From Stichopus chloronotus (lineage: Eukaryota; Echinodermata; Holothuroidea; Aspidochirotida; Stichopodidae): 64,000 bases of DNA. The notes beneath the pieces were generated by a model that made no database searches, was not told where the DNA came from, and worked only from the letters and a program-made list of their open reading frames with translations. The translations under genes and the position numbers were made by a program. Positions 1 through 12,412 of this stretch are shown in pieces. The DNA lies in NCBI GenBank assembly GCA_021234535.1, contig CM037850.1:20138446-20202445 (forward strand), in the 5' to 3' direction. Each line of letters opens with the position of its first letter. The stretch's first letter is position 1.

Positions 1-2371
1 AGTGGCCTATAAGGATTACAACATCGGTAATACCTGCAGCCTTATATCCTTCCGTGTCCTGTATACATTCTGTTGACTATTTTTTCAGTGGATTGTCTCG
101 CGCATAAAGAGGTATATGTTCAACTTTCAATTGCTTTGATGTGATCTTCATGCAAATACAGGTCAAGGTATTTGTCTGCTTGTTTTTTTTTTGCCTTGAT
201 TTTTGTTGAGTTTGTTTTGGCTGAAATTCCGTCTAACTTCACTTTATGATCGCGGCATTCCAGGCTTCGCCAAAACCCTTATGATCTCTTCTCTCATAGA
301 CTGCTAGTAAGGCATTACCTGCTTTTCCTGCTGTCGATTTGCTACGTTGAATTCGGTGACGTACGCCCGTGGGAAAAGTGCGGAAAGGATATATTTTTTT
401 TAAACATTTCTAATAAGTTAAAGTCCACTTTGTGGGTTGGAAGAAAGATTTGTGGGTATACGTACGTAGCACAGAATGTATATACAATTTGCTCCATTAA
501 CTTAATCAATAGCATGAGGAGAATCCTTCATGTAACCATTCGGAAAGTTGGAATGTTGGATTATTTTGTCAATAAGTCAAAGGTTATACCGTTACAGCCT
601 AATGTCTGTTATCCCTTCATGTTACGTCATGTTCAGTGTTCATGTATTGAGTTGTTCCTATTATTATTGCTGTAATTAGTTAAAGTAAAGTTCAAATAGG
701 CAAGGTTCCGTCATTGAGGGTACCAGAAGAATTTCATTTCAGGCGGGCCAGATTAAGGTAATGTGAGGCCCTAAGCATTAAGTTTGTGTGGGGCTCCATA
801 GCATTTAAAGGGGCCATGTAAGTTACAAAACAATACATAAACGATCAGTGACGGGGCTAGCAGTTTCGGTCAGAGGAAACAAAAATAGCGGGACGGTGCG
901 GTAAAACGGCTACCCAGTCTTCTCAAAGTCAAGTCACTGCTCTTAAAAATACAAAAACAGGCAAACGAAAAAGAGATGGGGAAAAGGGGGGGGGGGGGGC
1001 TTGGAGGTATGTGGAAGGTATATGGGCTAGCAGGACTATTTAAGGAGAGCGAAATCATCTGTAGCGTGCAAGAATATTTTTGAATTCACAAAGTACCCTA
1101 GATGGACGGAAACAGCATTTCCCGGGTGTGCCAAGCTGCGTGTGCCCAACCGGATAAAGTACATTAAAAGTACGTCGATCGTAAACGTAGACAGTCCCCC
1201 CCCCCCCCCCCCCCCCATGACTGACTATCTAAGCAGAGCGGCACCATCGATTAGCGCCAAGAAAAAAAAAAAATCAAAATTTTTACATTTCTCCCCAGAT
1301 GGCAACGCCACTTCATGGGTGGCTTGGGATGCATGTCCTCATCTTTGAAATAGGAATACTCATTCTGCAATTTCCCAACTAAGGAAAAAACATCATTCAG
1401 TCGAAATTTGGACGTAATTCCGGTTGTTCTTAGCTAGCATATTTATGCTCTCGTAATTTCCAGAATGTTCATTCATCAGTTTGTATATCCTAACGATAGC
1501 TGTTACTCTTATTTTTGAGAAATTTTCAAGTAAAAGGTCAACTAAGACAAAATCTTCTTTAATGTTTTGGATCAATTGTCGTTAAATGTTTACACAAGAA
1601 ATTGTATTTTCCGAAAAAAAAATTCTTCCAACTTTTTTTATTTTTTATTTCTGTCTGGTCATTTGCTACAACCGCAAATGATTTCAAAACAAAGTAAAGC
1701 CCTAATTCTTGCACGGATAACTTTTTAACATGACAGCTACCTTGATGAAAAGAAAAAAAAAGTCATACGGTAGTATTTTGATAGGTGGGGAAAAGCATGA
1801 AATGAGTGATGGTTGCGAAATCTGGAGAGGATTGTAAAGGGCGTCCCCTTGACGAGACATCTTTTCATAGACTAGGTAAACTTAGATGTAGTCCTGCTAT
1901 TTTTTAAGCATGTTTTTATGCCATAAATGTGCTAGACTGAAATATGAAATATCCCAGGTGGTATTTCAGATTTTCCGACCATCGTGGCTCTGATGTTGGC
2001 CATGTATGGCGTCTAGAGGCTTCAGACGTGAGGCTTGAAAACTCGTCACAACTCAACCTAGAATAAGCCCCTCATAACTCAACCATAAATGTGCAATTGA
2101 GATTCACTCAATCAACCCATGAAGACGTGCATCGTGTCGATTTAATCAACGCGCACTAAAAAGAACATTAAAACATGAACAAAGTTCTATTGAATAAAGA
2201 AGATCCGGTGGTTTTCACGCTATGGATGCTCACAAACTGTATAGGGCACCGAATCTTTGCACGAATACCTTTAAGAGTAGCCTTAAATCATTTGAACTAG
2301 TTCCACCACCAGTGTGTTTAAAATTCATGTCGTTTCATCTTGCAGCTGGTAAAAAAGGAAAACGTTTCAAA
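1..2371. other. Spacer upstream of gene A, no coding exon recognised
   Basis: I see no exon with recognisable protein similarity here; the open frames are short and low complexity. It holds a 14-base G run (986-999), a 21-base C run (1196-1216) and two degraded copies of a dispersed repeat (listed separately). The last 130 bases before the gene A start lack the DR1-like element that precedes genes B, C and D. A frame open from 2222 runs into exon 1 of gene A, but its extra residues have no counterpart in the paralogues. Confidence 0.6.
1034..1350 (+). repeat. Two degraded copies of a dispersed repeat (family R1)
   Basis: Two neighbouring copies, about 1034-1150 and 1222-1350, separated by the C21 run. 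They share a loose order of words: AGCAGAGCGCCACC, then a GTACAAGAAAATTT-like stretch, then CCCAGATGGC, then a CATTTCCC and AAGCTGCGT-like tail. The same order is seen at 37543-37665, 37862-38000, 63231-63440 and 63886-64000 (+) and at 61930-62170 (-). No coding capacity is visible, so it is probably a non-autonomous element. Confidence 0.55.
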
Positions 2372-5300
2372 ATGGATGAAAGACTGTTTGAAGACACCGA
2401 GATGGCCAAATACTACCAGAGATACCGTCCAGATTACAAGAGATCAGACATCGAGGAAAAGGTAATGCCCTTCCTAAGAGAGAAGCTTATACTGGTAAGT
2501 ACATCGGGTACAAGCGTGTATCCTGTTTTAATTCCGGGCCAGTGTCGTGCAAAACTGAAGAGGTTCCTTTTAACGCGAACCATAAACGGGAAGCAAAGTC
2601 AAAACGTGGACTTTCTTTTTTTTCGTGTCCTTGACTGGAGCACGAAATCCTTACATCGTTCATGTTCAACATCTGACTTCTTCCTTCTGGATTGGCCGTT
2701 GGCCCATTAAAATAAAGACACGCATGGGGCCGAGAGTCCTCGGACCTCCAAACCTTTGCAAAGATAGTTTGGAAACAGATCATTCATACGTTTAAAAAAA
2801 AAATTGACAATCATTTGCCACATTTTTTTTTTTTCAGCCAACAAACAAAAGAGTAACAAGTGAGTAATTAAGAGAACAAACAAAAGAACGGAAATTAGAA
2901 CTAACAAAGTACCAACAAAAAGAAAACCGAACAAAAACAGACAAAGAAAAGAGTGGATAAAAGAATGAACTAAAGAACGAATAAAGAACAAAATATCATC
3001 AAAGCAGGAACAACAGAAGAAAAAAAAAGAAGGAATAAAATAAATATAAAAAACAAATGAAAGAATCTAAGTGAAAAAAAAAACAAATAAAAGCACAAAT
3101 AAAAGGAACATTGAAAGGAAAATGAAAGAAGAAATTATAGAACAGAAAAACTAACAAAAGAACAATTGAAACAATGAGTTGGATTTGCTTTTGATACCTT
3201 GTCAGAATTGTTAGTATAGCAATTCTACCCAGACATTTCGAAGTGTACAGTTACATGTGGCTTTCCTTGTAGGAATCGAAAATCAAAGTTGTAATGACTC
3301 GAGTCAACTCCCTCTCGAGTCGACTCGAGTCGCTCTTTTTTATGACTCTACTTGGGCTCTCATAACATAAATAACTCGATTTGGACTAGAGTCAGAGACT
3401 TGACTCGAGTTTTTAGTGTTTGACTCGTGTCAAAATTTTAGCTTGCCACTTTCTCTTTCACTATTGATTGTGTTATATATGATTATATTATTGGTTGGGT
3501 TTGGTGTTTACAGTCGTGGTGTGACTGCCCCTCGAGGTGTTAACTACAAAGAAAGTCCAGTTAGAGGGGAGAGAGTGACGTCAGAACAGAAAATCCAGAG
3601 AAGTGTTCAATTCAATTTTGATCAAAACATCATGCACGTGATTAGTAACGGAACATGCATCATTTGACGTTTGAAAATTTTGGGTGAACAAATTATTGTT
3701 AGGCAACAAATAACTGAATTTCTATCTGTGAGAAACTTATTTCTTGAAATGAAAGCTACTGTCTTTCCTTATTTTCAATAATCTATTATTCTATGTCCAT
3801 AGACATTTATTTAAAAAACAAATGGTTATTTCATGTAAAACAAACGCCTTATTTCCCTTTAAACGTTCCATGTTCCAAATGTACCATGGTCATTGTACCA
3901 TGTTTATTGTTCCGTGTCGATTGCTCAAAACATGTTCATTGTTTCTTGATGATTGTTCCATGTTCTTTGTTTCATGTTCATTGTTCCATGCTCATTGAAC
4001 AACGTTAATTGTAGCTTTTTCATTGTTCCATAATCATTGAGCAATGTTTATTGTTCAGTGGTCTTTGATCCATGATATTTGCACGATGTTTTACCTGTAG
4101 ATTCATTGATCCATCAGGCACTGCTTGTCAGCCGCTGCTTCATGAAGCAATGTTTATAGTCATATCACGATTATGATAAGAAATAAATATTTCCGCCATA
4201 ACAATGAAAGAATGGAGATTTTGTGTTTGTTTGTCAAAGATGTAAGGATTGCTTGCTGCTTTATAGTTTTAATGAAATAATTTGTATTGGGATATACGAG
4301 CAGTCATTAGAGTGATACGGTAATAGGCCAGATAATCGGGTAAATTTCATAACGTATAGTCTTTCTTTGTCCAGCTGGATAGTAATTATTATTTGTACTG
4401 GGTTGTAATTCTTATTCAAATCTGAATACAGACTCAAGATAGCCTAGCTGTCGATGTCGGTTGCGGGACTGGACAACTTACGAGACTTCTTGCTTCTTCT
4501 TTTAATAAAGTCATTGGAGTAGACGTCAGCCAGGCGCAGATCGCAGTAGCGAAGGAGTTTACATCCGAAGAAAATATCGAATACAGGTTATCCTTTCAAG
4601 CTGATGTTTGCGTCACAAATTAAACAAAAGGAACTTATAAAATCAGTACTGAGGTATTAAGTAAAATATCCGATATTGATTTATATCATTTTTTCATGGT
4701 TCTTCCAACAAATGAGCTTCTTGTTATTTCATTCATTATTTACTTAAAGATGAACAACTCATTGCAAAACAGAAAATAGCCTCAGTTATTAATAGCGGTG
4801 ACTTTACGCAATTTTAGAATAACCTCATTGATGAAGGAGCTGTGGCTGGTGTAATGTTAAGTTTGCATACCACACTTTGTCGCGTAATCAGGACATGCCG
4901 CCGTTACAAGTGTGTAACATTGAATTATGTCTTGTCAGACTCAATTCATCGTAACGGATCTTTGTATTTTATGTTTGAAAAAAAATCAAATAAATTTATG
5001 AATCCTACATGGATAGTCACGTTCTGTTTCATCGTAACAGGTTGTGATGCTTAAGCATAGAGAGTCATATAAACAATGACGTCATGCGGTACAGGAAAAT
5101 CATATTGACACTGAAACATGCTACAAATGATTATTACAAACCACCTCACGAAACAATTGTCGATCATTATGATGGAAGCCCTCTTTTAATTCCTTACTGA
5201 GTAGCTGAAACTACTTAATGATTCGTCACAATATAGAGTGCGCTTGTCATTTTTAAATCCCCGTGCTTTGCATTAGGCGTACTTGCTGTAGGTTACAATA

Positions 5301-8300
5301 ACTAATAAGAAACAAAACAGGTTCATCATACAATGACGCTATACCATCTAATACAGGAATCCCTGACACATTTAATAACACTTTACTATACAGTTTGATG
5401 AAATTCTTGTATACATCGATGAATCATGCCTTCTTTTTTTCCCCTCGCTATACTTTGTTGTAATAGTTTCTATGTTCAAATGTTAGCGTAACCTAAGTTA
5501 TGTATCAGATGGATTTCGAAAAGTTTGAAGGAGTATTATCTTCATGTCTCCTGTCCTCGGTTTGACTACTGCTGCACTGACAAATACTTCACCGAATTAT
5601 TGTTTATTGAATTGCACATCATATTTTAAGTATCTCACATATTCATATCAAATGACCATGTCAGAAACATTTGCCATCGTGGGTTAAGTCGCCCACCATA
5701 GTGTCGTCAATTTCCAAGCGCACATGTTTGACGTATCATTTGGTCTTGCTTATAAGGCTTAATTGACTACTTAATTACTTCATCTACCGAATGCCTCGTT
5801 CTTGAACATCTTGGCCGTCATTTCCCTCTTACTTTCGAATCCAGCAGAATTTCACCAGCGGAGAATTTATCGTTCTTGTCCCCCAACTCTGTCGACCTGG
5901 TGAGTGTCGCCGCTGCATTGCACTACTTTGACGCCGAGTTGTTTTTCAAGGAAATTGACCGAATTTTAAAACCAGGAGGATGTTTGATGGCGATGTTCCC
6001 CAGTCGACCGTCCCGCTACCTCTCCATGGTACCGGACTCAACAAATGAAGAGGCCATTAGTCAGTGCAGATCATTAATGGATGAGGTAAGTTACTAATTA
6101 CAAAGCGGGTTTTTTTTTTAACATTTTGTATCATTGAGTAAAAAGAGACATGTCACTGACATAATGAAACCGAAGTGAAAGATCTGTTTGAAAGTGATGT
6201 CAAAACTCTCTGTTCCATTACTAAATATATGCATTAATATTTATACCTAAGATTTATAACTAAGCCTCAACACTGGTATATCTATACAAACGTATAGCCA
6301 ACGTGACCAAGGTTTCACATGAAATTACAGTACATTGCTGTATACGAAACAGTGCTTTGAATTAGGCTATCTGCAGTACTTAGCGAAAGCAAAATGTGTT
6401 TGAATATTTCTCTTCTAATATATAACTTGAAATATCCCAAATTGCATCTGGTAACAGTAACATAAATCTCCTCCAAAGAATCAACAACCACTTCAAGATA
6501 TTTATGTCAAATAATTCTTAATTTCTCTGTTGGATCAAGAATACGTTTTAGACATGCATCCTCGTAGATTTACTATAACAAAAGAAATTAGAAAAGGTAT
6601 ACCTGGGCGTATCAATTGATAATATCGGTGAATACATTTGCAATTTCTACTCGTAAATTCAAGTTCCCATCACCGCAGAAGAACAAGTGAATTCAACATG
6701 TGAACCACAACGATGCTTTGATTACATTTCACAGGTGTCAAGAATCACCCTGCAAAATACGGGAACAAGGGCTAGTAAGATCTGCACAACTAGACAATAT
6801 CCCTCTCCGTCTTACCAAGAGAAATATAAGTAAACTTTTCACTATACTTTCTTCTGCGCTGATTGATCACTTTTTGTTCAGTATCTGCAATTCTAGTACT
6901 ACTGCCAAAAAAAAAAAAAGGTAAAATAAAACGGATGGCTGTAATGACCATAAACGGATTATCTGCTTACCTTTACTTTGAGAAATGTTTATGATCATAG
7001 GCAAAAAGATAACTCATAGGGAGAAGTGAAGATTTTGATGTATGTTTTGTTGTTTTGTCTTGTGATCCCCCCCCCCCCCCCAAGTGAAATTTGATTGGAA
7101 TTCTTTCGAATCATAACATTATGCATGATATGAGTTACGTCTGAGAGTGCTCATGAGTAATTATTATGGAAACTTTAACAATGTACAATGTACTATAAAG
7201 TCAAGAGTGCCAATGAAAACGGGAATACATTAAGAACGGACGCTGACTACAGGTAGAAAAGCTCTGTTGACATATATTAGCAATTCAGACTTTACGAGGT
7301 TTCTATGAGGAGATACATCAACACTATGGGGATTACTGAGTGACAGGCTCTCACGTTATCCCTTGATTGCAATGCATACTATTGAGAATTTCAATGAGCT
7401 TATTTAGCCTATTTTATTTTTTTTAGCAATGAAAAACACCCCGATGTGACAGGACAGTAGGATATAGGTTCTTCGATTATTCAGAAGGGTATGCTTAACA
7501 TGGGATATATTCAAAGGAACTTTCAGTATGATCAAGAATTTAAAATAGTGCAGCTGTAAAGTCTTCTTAGCAACATTTATAGTAACCTACATAGTGTAGT
7601 AATGTTAACACGATATTCCCTCTTGGGAGAAGTTCTGAGTTTCAAAGTATGACGTACTGTTCATTGATTTCTTTAGCAACTCCTTAGAGACACAGCATAC
7701 CGTCTTTGACTTTGTGCAGCCTACCTATCGTTACACATATTTACAAGGAAAACCAAAAGGGAGTTGCTAATATGGCAGTCACGTTTGTTGTTATTGACGA
7801 CCAACGTCCGTCTTTGCAAAACCACGTCCCTCTCAAGGTCTTGCCTGTCGGATACAAGAGCGACACCACAGATTTTATTTTCAGAACACCATAAATTAAA
7901 GCTCATCTCCCATTGATTTGCAATGGTTCTCACTACACAGCTCGGTTATTTGAACAAGGAATACATCAAGTGGGGATTCATAACTTAGATCGGAGAGGGC
8001 CCACACTAGAAAGTAGAAGTTCCGAGCTCGAATCCCTGTGGGGTCAATTATTTTCACCATATCCGATGTGCAGGTTCCGTCTTTCCATTTGTATGATATC
8101 AATTGTCGCCAGGGTTTATTTCCTACTGTTTGTTCCAGACAATATTTCTGTATTTCCTCGATTTCTTATCGGTATACTCTCAGTTCGAATGCATTTAATC
8201 CCCGATGAGCGTTGTAGCTCCATATTTCAGACTAACAATACCCTAAAAGTTAACATATACACTCATCCCACTTTGAATTTTGATGGTCTATACCGTACTC

Positions 8301-9562
8301 TAAGAGTTATTTGAGCAAGGAATGATAAAAGATGAAATAGTGACTATATTTGGTGCAGCGTGAACTTGAGAAAGAAAAAGTGCCTTGTGAGAATCAATTA
8401 CTTTGCATGATCTAGTCAGACTCTGGACAGATTAGGGCCAAATTTCAATGGATCAAATTGATCACATTGCATTAGGTTAAGTTGCATAAGGTTAAGTTCA
8501 AAATAAATATTGATCATTCATTGATTAATACCGTCCGAGTAATGGCAAAGGTTTCATAGTGTAGACTCAACTGATTCTTTTTTTTTAAATGAAAGTAAGA
8601 CATTAAAAAAATTGGTACTAATTCCCACATTTATACGGACTGCATGAAATGTATGTTTTATTCTGTACTAGATTTACCACAACAATTTGGAAGCCATTAA
8701 ATGGTTTAGGTGGATTTGTAGGCTTCTTGAAGTCTCTTGGTGGTCTTGCGAAGTTCCAACGAGATAATCCATACGTGGAAGACGTAATTGAAGTGCTGCA
8801 AAAGAGGTTAGTCATAAACAAAATGCAGAAAATGAAATTTCAGTACAACACCAAGTGTCCAATAAATAGACCAACTATATTCAGTGTCCAGACCAGCCAC
8901 ATTGTAAACGTGCATTTAAAATAATGCAATAAATAGCAATTTTCAGTTCAATTTGGTACATAAATTTCAGATATTCTTTTGCAATCCAGTTAACTGATTA
9001 ATCAGTAGTAATCCAGATACATCGAATATTATAAATTGATCAGCTTGTTTTATCCACTGTTGTAAATCTGTTTTGGTCTTTGCCTTTTGGGAGCATACAT
9101 GATATCCCATACCCATGAATGAAATTCAAATGATACGTAACTGCATGGCTATCGACTTATGCATTGCGATTGTTGCAACAAGACCATACTTACTAAGACG
9201 TAATGGCATCGTGAACACCATAATCTAATTAAAAAGATATCATTTTTTTTTTGGGGGGGGGGGGATGAGAATATGTGTGATAAATTAATCTTGATGAAAA
9301 AAAAATAGAAAAAAAAATAGTGGCTTCAACTTTGCACTGAAAATCGGAACAGAACAATATAGGCCTTAGAATACAAACTACAAAATACAGAAATAATTAA
9401 CTCCTCATGTTTTCTAATAATTTATTTCGTTATTTTGGTCGTTTTTTTTCTCATAGACTTGAGAAGATACTCCTCGAGATCACTTCAACCCCAGAGACAT
9501 TCCAACTTAATCTCACCGGAGAGTTTGAATGTAATCTGTATCGTAAACCGTGTGAAACCTAA
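2372..9562 (+). CDS. SAM-dependent methyltransferase, array copy A (6 exons, 283 aa)
   Basis: Joined exons 2372-2494, 4432-4586, 5848-6085, 6735-6829, 8672-8806 and 9457-9562 give 283 codons and a TAA stop. All introns are GT..AG. The start is the ATG at 2372 because all four paralogues begin MDxRLxED there; the frame is open back to 2222 but that part is not conserved. Visible motifs: AKYYQRYRPDY (residues 12-22); SAM-binding motif I DVGCGTG (49-55); acidic residue D72 in VIGVD, which in this fold binds the ribose; VDLVSVAAALHYFD (108-121); ILKPGGCL (132-139); YRKPC near the C-terminus. The predicted role is methyl transfer from SAM to an unknown small molecule, in the cytosol since no signal peptide or membrane segment is seen. 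Family members are usually about 260-280 aa, so this is full length. The first AATAAA after the stop is at 10161. Closest relative in the array is copy B. Confidence 0.92.
3290..3430. repeat. Cluster of ACTCGAGT/GACTCGAGTC words
   Basis: In intron 1 of gene A, the palindromic word ACTCGAGT and near copies (gactcgagtc, gactctac, gactagagtc, gactcgtgtc) recur about nine times in 140 bases. This is a degenerate short-period repeat and could fold on itself. Confidence 0.6.
3624..3865 (+). repeat. 240-bp intronic repeat shared with gene D
   Basis: This stretch of intron 1 of gene A is clearly similar, with small indels, to 43978-44217 in intron 3 of gene D. Shared landmarks include AATAACTGAATTTCTATC, TGTGAGAA(A/G)CTTATTTCTTG and TATTTCCCTTTAA. 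Because it lies in different introns of two paralogues, it is a dispersed repeat and not ancestral intron sequence. Both copies are on the same strand. Confidence 0.75.
3866..4080 (+). repeat. Degenerate TTCATTGTTCCATG minisatellite, intron 1 of A
   Basis: About a dozen imperfect repeats of a 12-15 base unit close to TTCATTGTTCCATG. Intron 1 of gene B (14580-14800) carries a more decayed array of the same unit in the same relative place. Downstream intron sequence is also alignable between A and B. Confidence 0.65.
7067..7081. repeat. C15 homopolymer, intron 4 of A
   Basis: A run of 15 C. It is one of at least a dozen G or C runs of 10 or more bases in this AT-rich window. Confidence 0.9.
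7938..8110 (+). repeat. tRNA-like SINE remnant, intron 4 of A
   Basis: Contains GAGCTCGAATCC (8024-8035), a near match to the RNA polymerase III B box (GGTTCGANTCC), preceded by CCACACTAGAAAGTAGAAG and followed by TGTGGGGTCAATTATTTTCACC. Related sequence lies in intron 4 of B (20800-20862), C (31215-31290) and D (47045-47105). No intact tRNA cloverleaf can be drawn, so I call it a SINE or tRNA-derived relic. Confidence 0.5.
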
Positions 9563-11415
9563 CCATGGTCCGTCGCCTCTCCGTCCACAGTCTTTCCGTA
9601 CAGAAGAGAATGTCGAGTGAAAATATTGGAAAATAAGACATCTTCCTCGTTTTTCGACCTTGCGTGTACTCACGGATTCGAGGTTACCTTAAACTGATAA
9701 TTTGTGGATGTTACTGTTTTTTTGTTTAAGATAAAAGGAATCTGGTCCTGGAAGCATACATAATCACCAGTTTAGTGTATCACTTGGATTCGTTTCTTTC
9801 TTAGAAAAAATAACAAAAAAATTATTTTCTTTTACACCATACTTTGCGTAAAAGTTTTAGACAAATCAAGAAGAAATCTTAGAAATCCCTCCATCTTGCC
9901 AAAATATAGGATCCAACTTTTTAAGAATTCATTCCTTTATCGTACTGCAGTACTCATCCAATCGGATAATTTAGAACCTCTTCTGTAGTTTTATTGATTG
10001 CCTTCTTTTTTACATATTAAAAATCTAACAATCTTAATCATTACTTTTATACTTATACCTTTTGTAAATCATTCAATCTTTGTTGTAACCTTTTTGCCGT
10101 TTTGATTTCTGACTTTTTTTATACTCCATCTTATGAATATTTGCCATTTATACTGGTTTTAATAAATGAAAAGAAATGAAATGAGTAATGTTTATTTCAA
10201 GATGTGGTGACAGACAATCTAAAACAAGAATTGTATATTTATGTATATTAACATTTATTTCTCACTGTTTTCTGTTATGTATATATCGATATTCAGTGGA
10301 AATAAAACTGTCTTTGCCATGTTGCCGGTGATCTGCTGTTTCTATTAACGGTGAAATCATTGAAGTCATTCTCAGGTTATAAAACTGTTGATACTTCGTG
10401 TTTTCTTTGGTCACTTTTAACAATTCGTATTGTTGCTGTAACTAGTGCAGCCGATTTGAACCTAAACTGTAGTCCCTTTACCAACGGGAGACAACATGAC
10501 CAACGTATGAAAACTAGCGCAGTTTATGATGCATCATTCAGCATCGCATATAATCACATGACGAACAGACCTATACGTCGAAACTGCACGAACACTTTCC
10601 ACAAACGACTAACATGATGAAACCTAATTGGTAAGGTGGACGCCATTTATCGCTGCATAAGCAAGAGAAGTTATTAAAGTCATAGATTTGACTGAATAGA
10701 ATACTAAAGCTCAGAACCTGAATGCACGAACGGAGGACTTAACCAAATTTAAGATTAAGTTAATTCATTGCCGCAGTTAGGGTAATATGTTTAATGCAGA
10801 CTTCGCAGCGCCCGTTTCAGACAGCACGAATATCTGGTAATATACACATTTTATAAACCCCGAAAATGGTGGGTGATTCGGGAATGCGACGGATTTTCTG
10901 CGGACTGCGACAGATTGCGACGATTTCTCAACATGGTTTTTTTTTTTTTTTTTATGTTAGCTCTTTTTATGTAACTTTCTTAAAGCTTAATCCCTTATGA
11001 ACATTTAATTCTGCCTGTCTACGTTCTAGTATTTTAATCAATTTTCGTATATCTATTGAGTTTTGAAAACTGTTACAATTATGTTTTTCGTTTGTCTTTA
11101 CGTTGGCTCTTCGTTATGTCATTTTCTTACAGTTTAATCAATTATTTACCTATGTTTAATTCTTACTGTCTATATTCTGTTATTTCAATCAATTTTCTTA
11201 ATCTATTGAGTTTCTACAAATGTTATAGTCACAAACGTCTTTCATTGTCTTTTTTTTTTACATTTTGTGCTCTTTTGCAAAGTGAGTTCCTTTGTATGTG
11301 TCTAATGAAGTTTGCTTTCAATTGTAGGAATGTGTCATGCAGGCTATACGAGGGGTACTGTTGCACATTGCAGTAAAGGTATATGACAGGAGTTCTATTG
11401 TTACGCCCTGAAAAG

Positions 11416-11540
<125 letters not shown>

Positions 11541-11559
11541 ACAGCCCTAGGAAGAGAAA

Positions 11560-11856
11560 GAAAAAAGAACTGCAACTGCAGACAAAAGGAGAGCTGCCCT
11601 ATCTACACGGAAACTGGTCAATAATGTCATTTACAAAGCCACAATCACAACGGGAGAAAACACCGCATCTTGTGTAGGCCTAGCCAGTGGACCATTCAAA
11701 GTGCGATACAACAACCACTCAAGATTGTTCAGAAATGAGCGCTATGAGAAGGAAACCGAACTCTCCGAATACATCTGGGCACTAAGAAGGAGACACGAAC
11801 AATATTCAATACACTACCATATACTCAAGCGATCAAACACAAACAAATTGTACTGA
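11560..11856 (+). pseudogene. GIY-YIG endonuclease fragment of a Penelope-like retroelement
   Basis: One open frame ends at the TGA at 11854-11856. It carries [12 protein letters not shown] (from about 11620), then CVGLASGPFKVRYNNHSRLF, then RYEKETELSEYIWALRRR. This matches the C-terminal GIY-YIG nuclease of Penelope-like elements, where the usual order is IYKATVTT, YIGLTEGPFKTRYNNH, FRNxKYxxxTELSKYIW. The family's YIG is CVG here, so the nuclease is probably dead. No reverse transcriptase is visible next to it, so it is a 5'-truncated relic. The family assignment is from memory of the motif pattern. Confidence 0.65.
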
Positions 11857-11860
11857 AAGT

Positions 11861-12412
11861 GGACCTAAAGTCAAAATTGTCAAAAATATATGTTACAAAA
11901 CATGAAAAATGCATCAAATGTTCCAACTCCCATCTTTATTGGACATTCCTGAGCTGAGATATAAAATGTTGAAATTTATTCACTAAATGTGGAATCATTG
12001 ATTGCATAATAGCCTGTGATGGCCTTCTTGTACAACTCACATTACCTGCTTTTGTTTCCTTTTGAAATTAAAATGTTTGTTTGACCTTGACACAATTACT
12101 GTTTCTTTGTTAGCATGTTGTAAGAAGAGGACTATTATAGCCCAGTCACCCTATAACCATAAAACAATGATTGCATTTTGGAACAATGTGTGATGGCGTT
12201 CGAAAAAACAAAGAAAAACAAAGATGACAATTTGAGTAGTACAAGAATGACATCACAAATTATTGCGCAATCTACTATTTTGAATTTAGTGAATTGGCTT
12301 CAACATTTTATATCTCAGCTCAGGAATGCCCTGTGAAGATGGGAGTTGGAACATTTTGATGCTTTTTTCAAGCTTCATAAAATATAGTTTTGAAGTTTTT
12401 GACTTTAGGTCA
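11861..12412. mobile_element. Fold-back (MITE-like) element with about 128-bp inverted arms
   Basis: The left arm (11861-11989) begins GGACCTAAAGTCAAAA. The right arm (12284-12412) is its imperfect reverse complement and ends TTTTTGACTTTAGGTC. Inner landmarks also pair: TGTTCCAACTCCCATCTT with AAGATGGGAGTTGGAACA, and CCTGAGCTGAGATATAAAAT with its complement. The 0.3-kb centre has no coding frame. This is the structure of a non-autonomous DNA transposon or fold-back element. I could not identify target-site duplications with confidence. Confidence 0.75.

Noticed and set aside
2222..2371. N-terminal extension of gene A by 50 residues from an upstream ATG
   Set aside because: The added residues have no counterpart in B, C or D, which all start at the equivalent of 2372.
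8618..8821. - strand frame opposite exon 5 of gene A (and similar ones at 21059-21274 and 31386-31673)
   Set aside because: Antisense shadows of the conserved exon 5. They recur because the exon recurs, and they have no splice or start support of their own.
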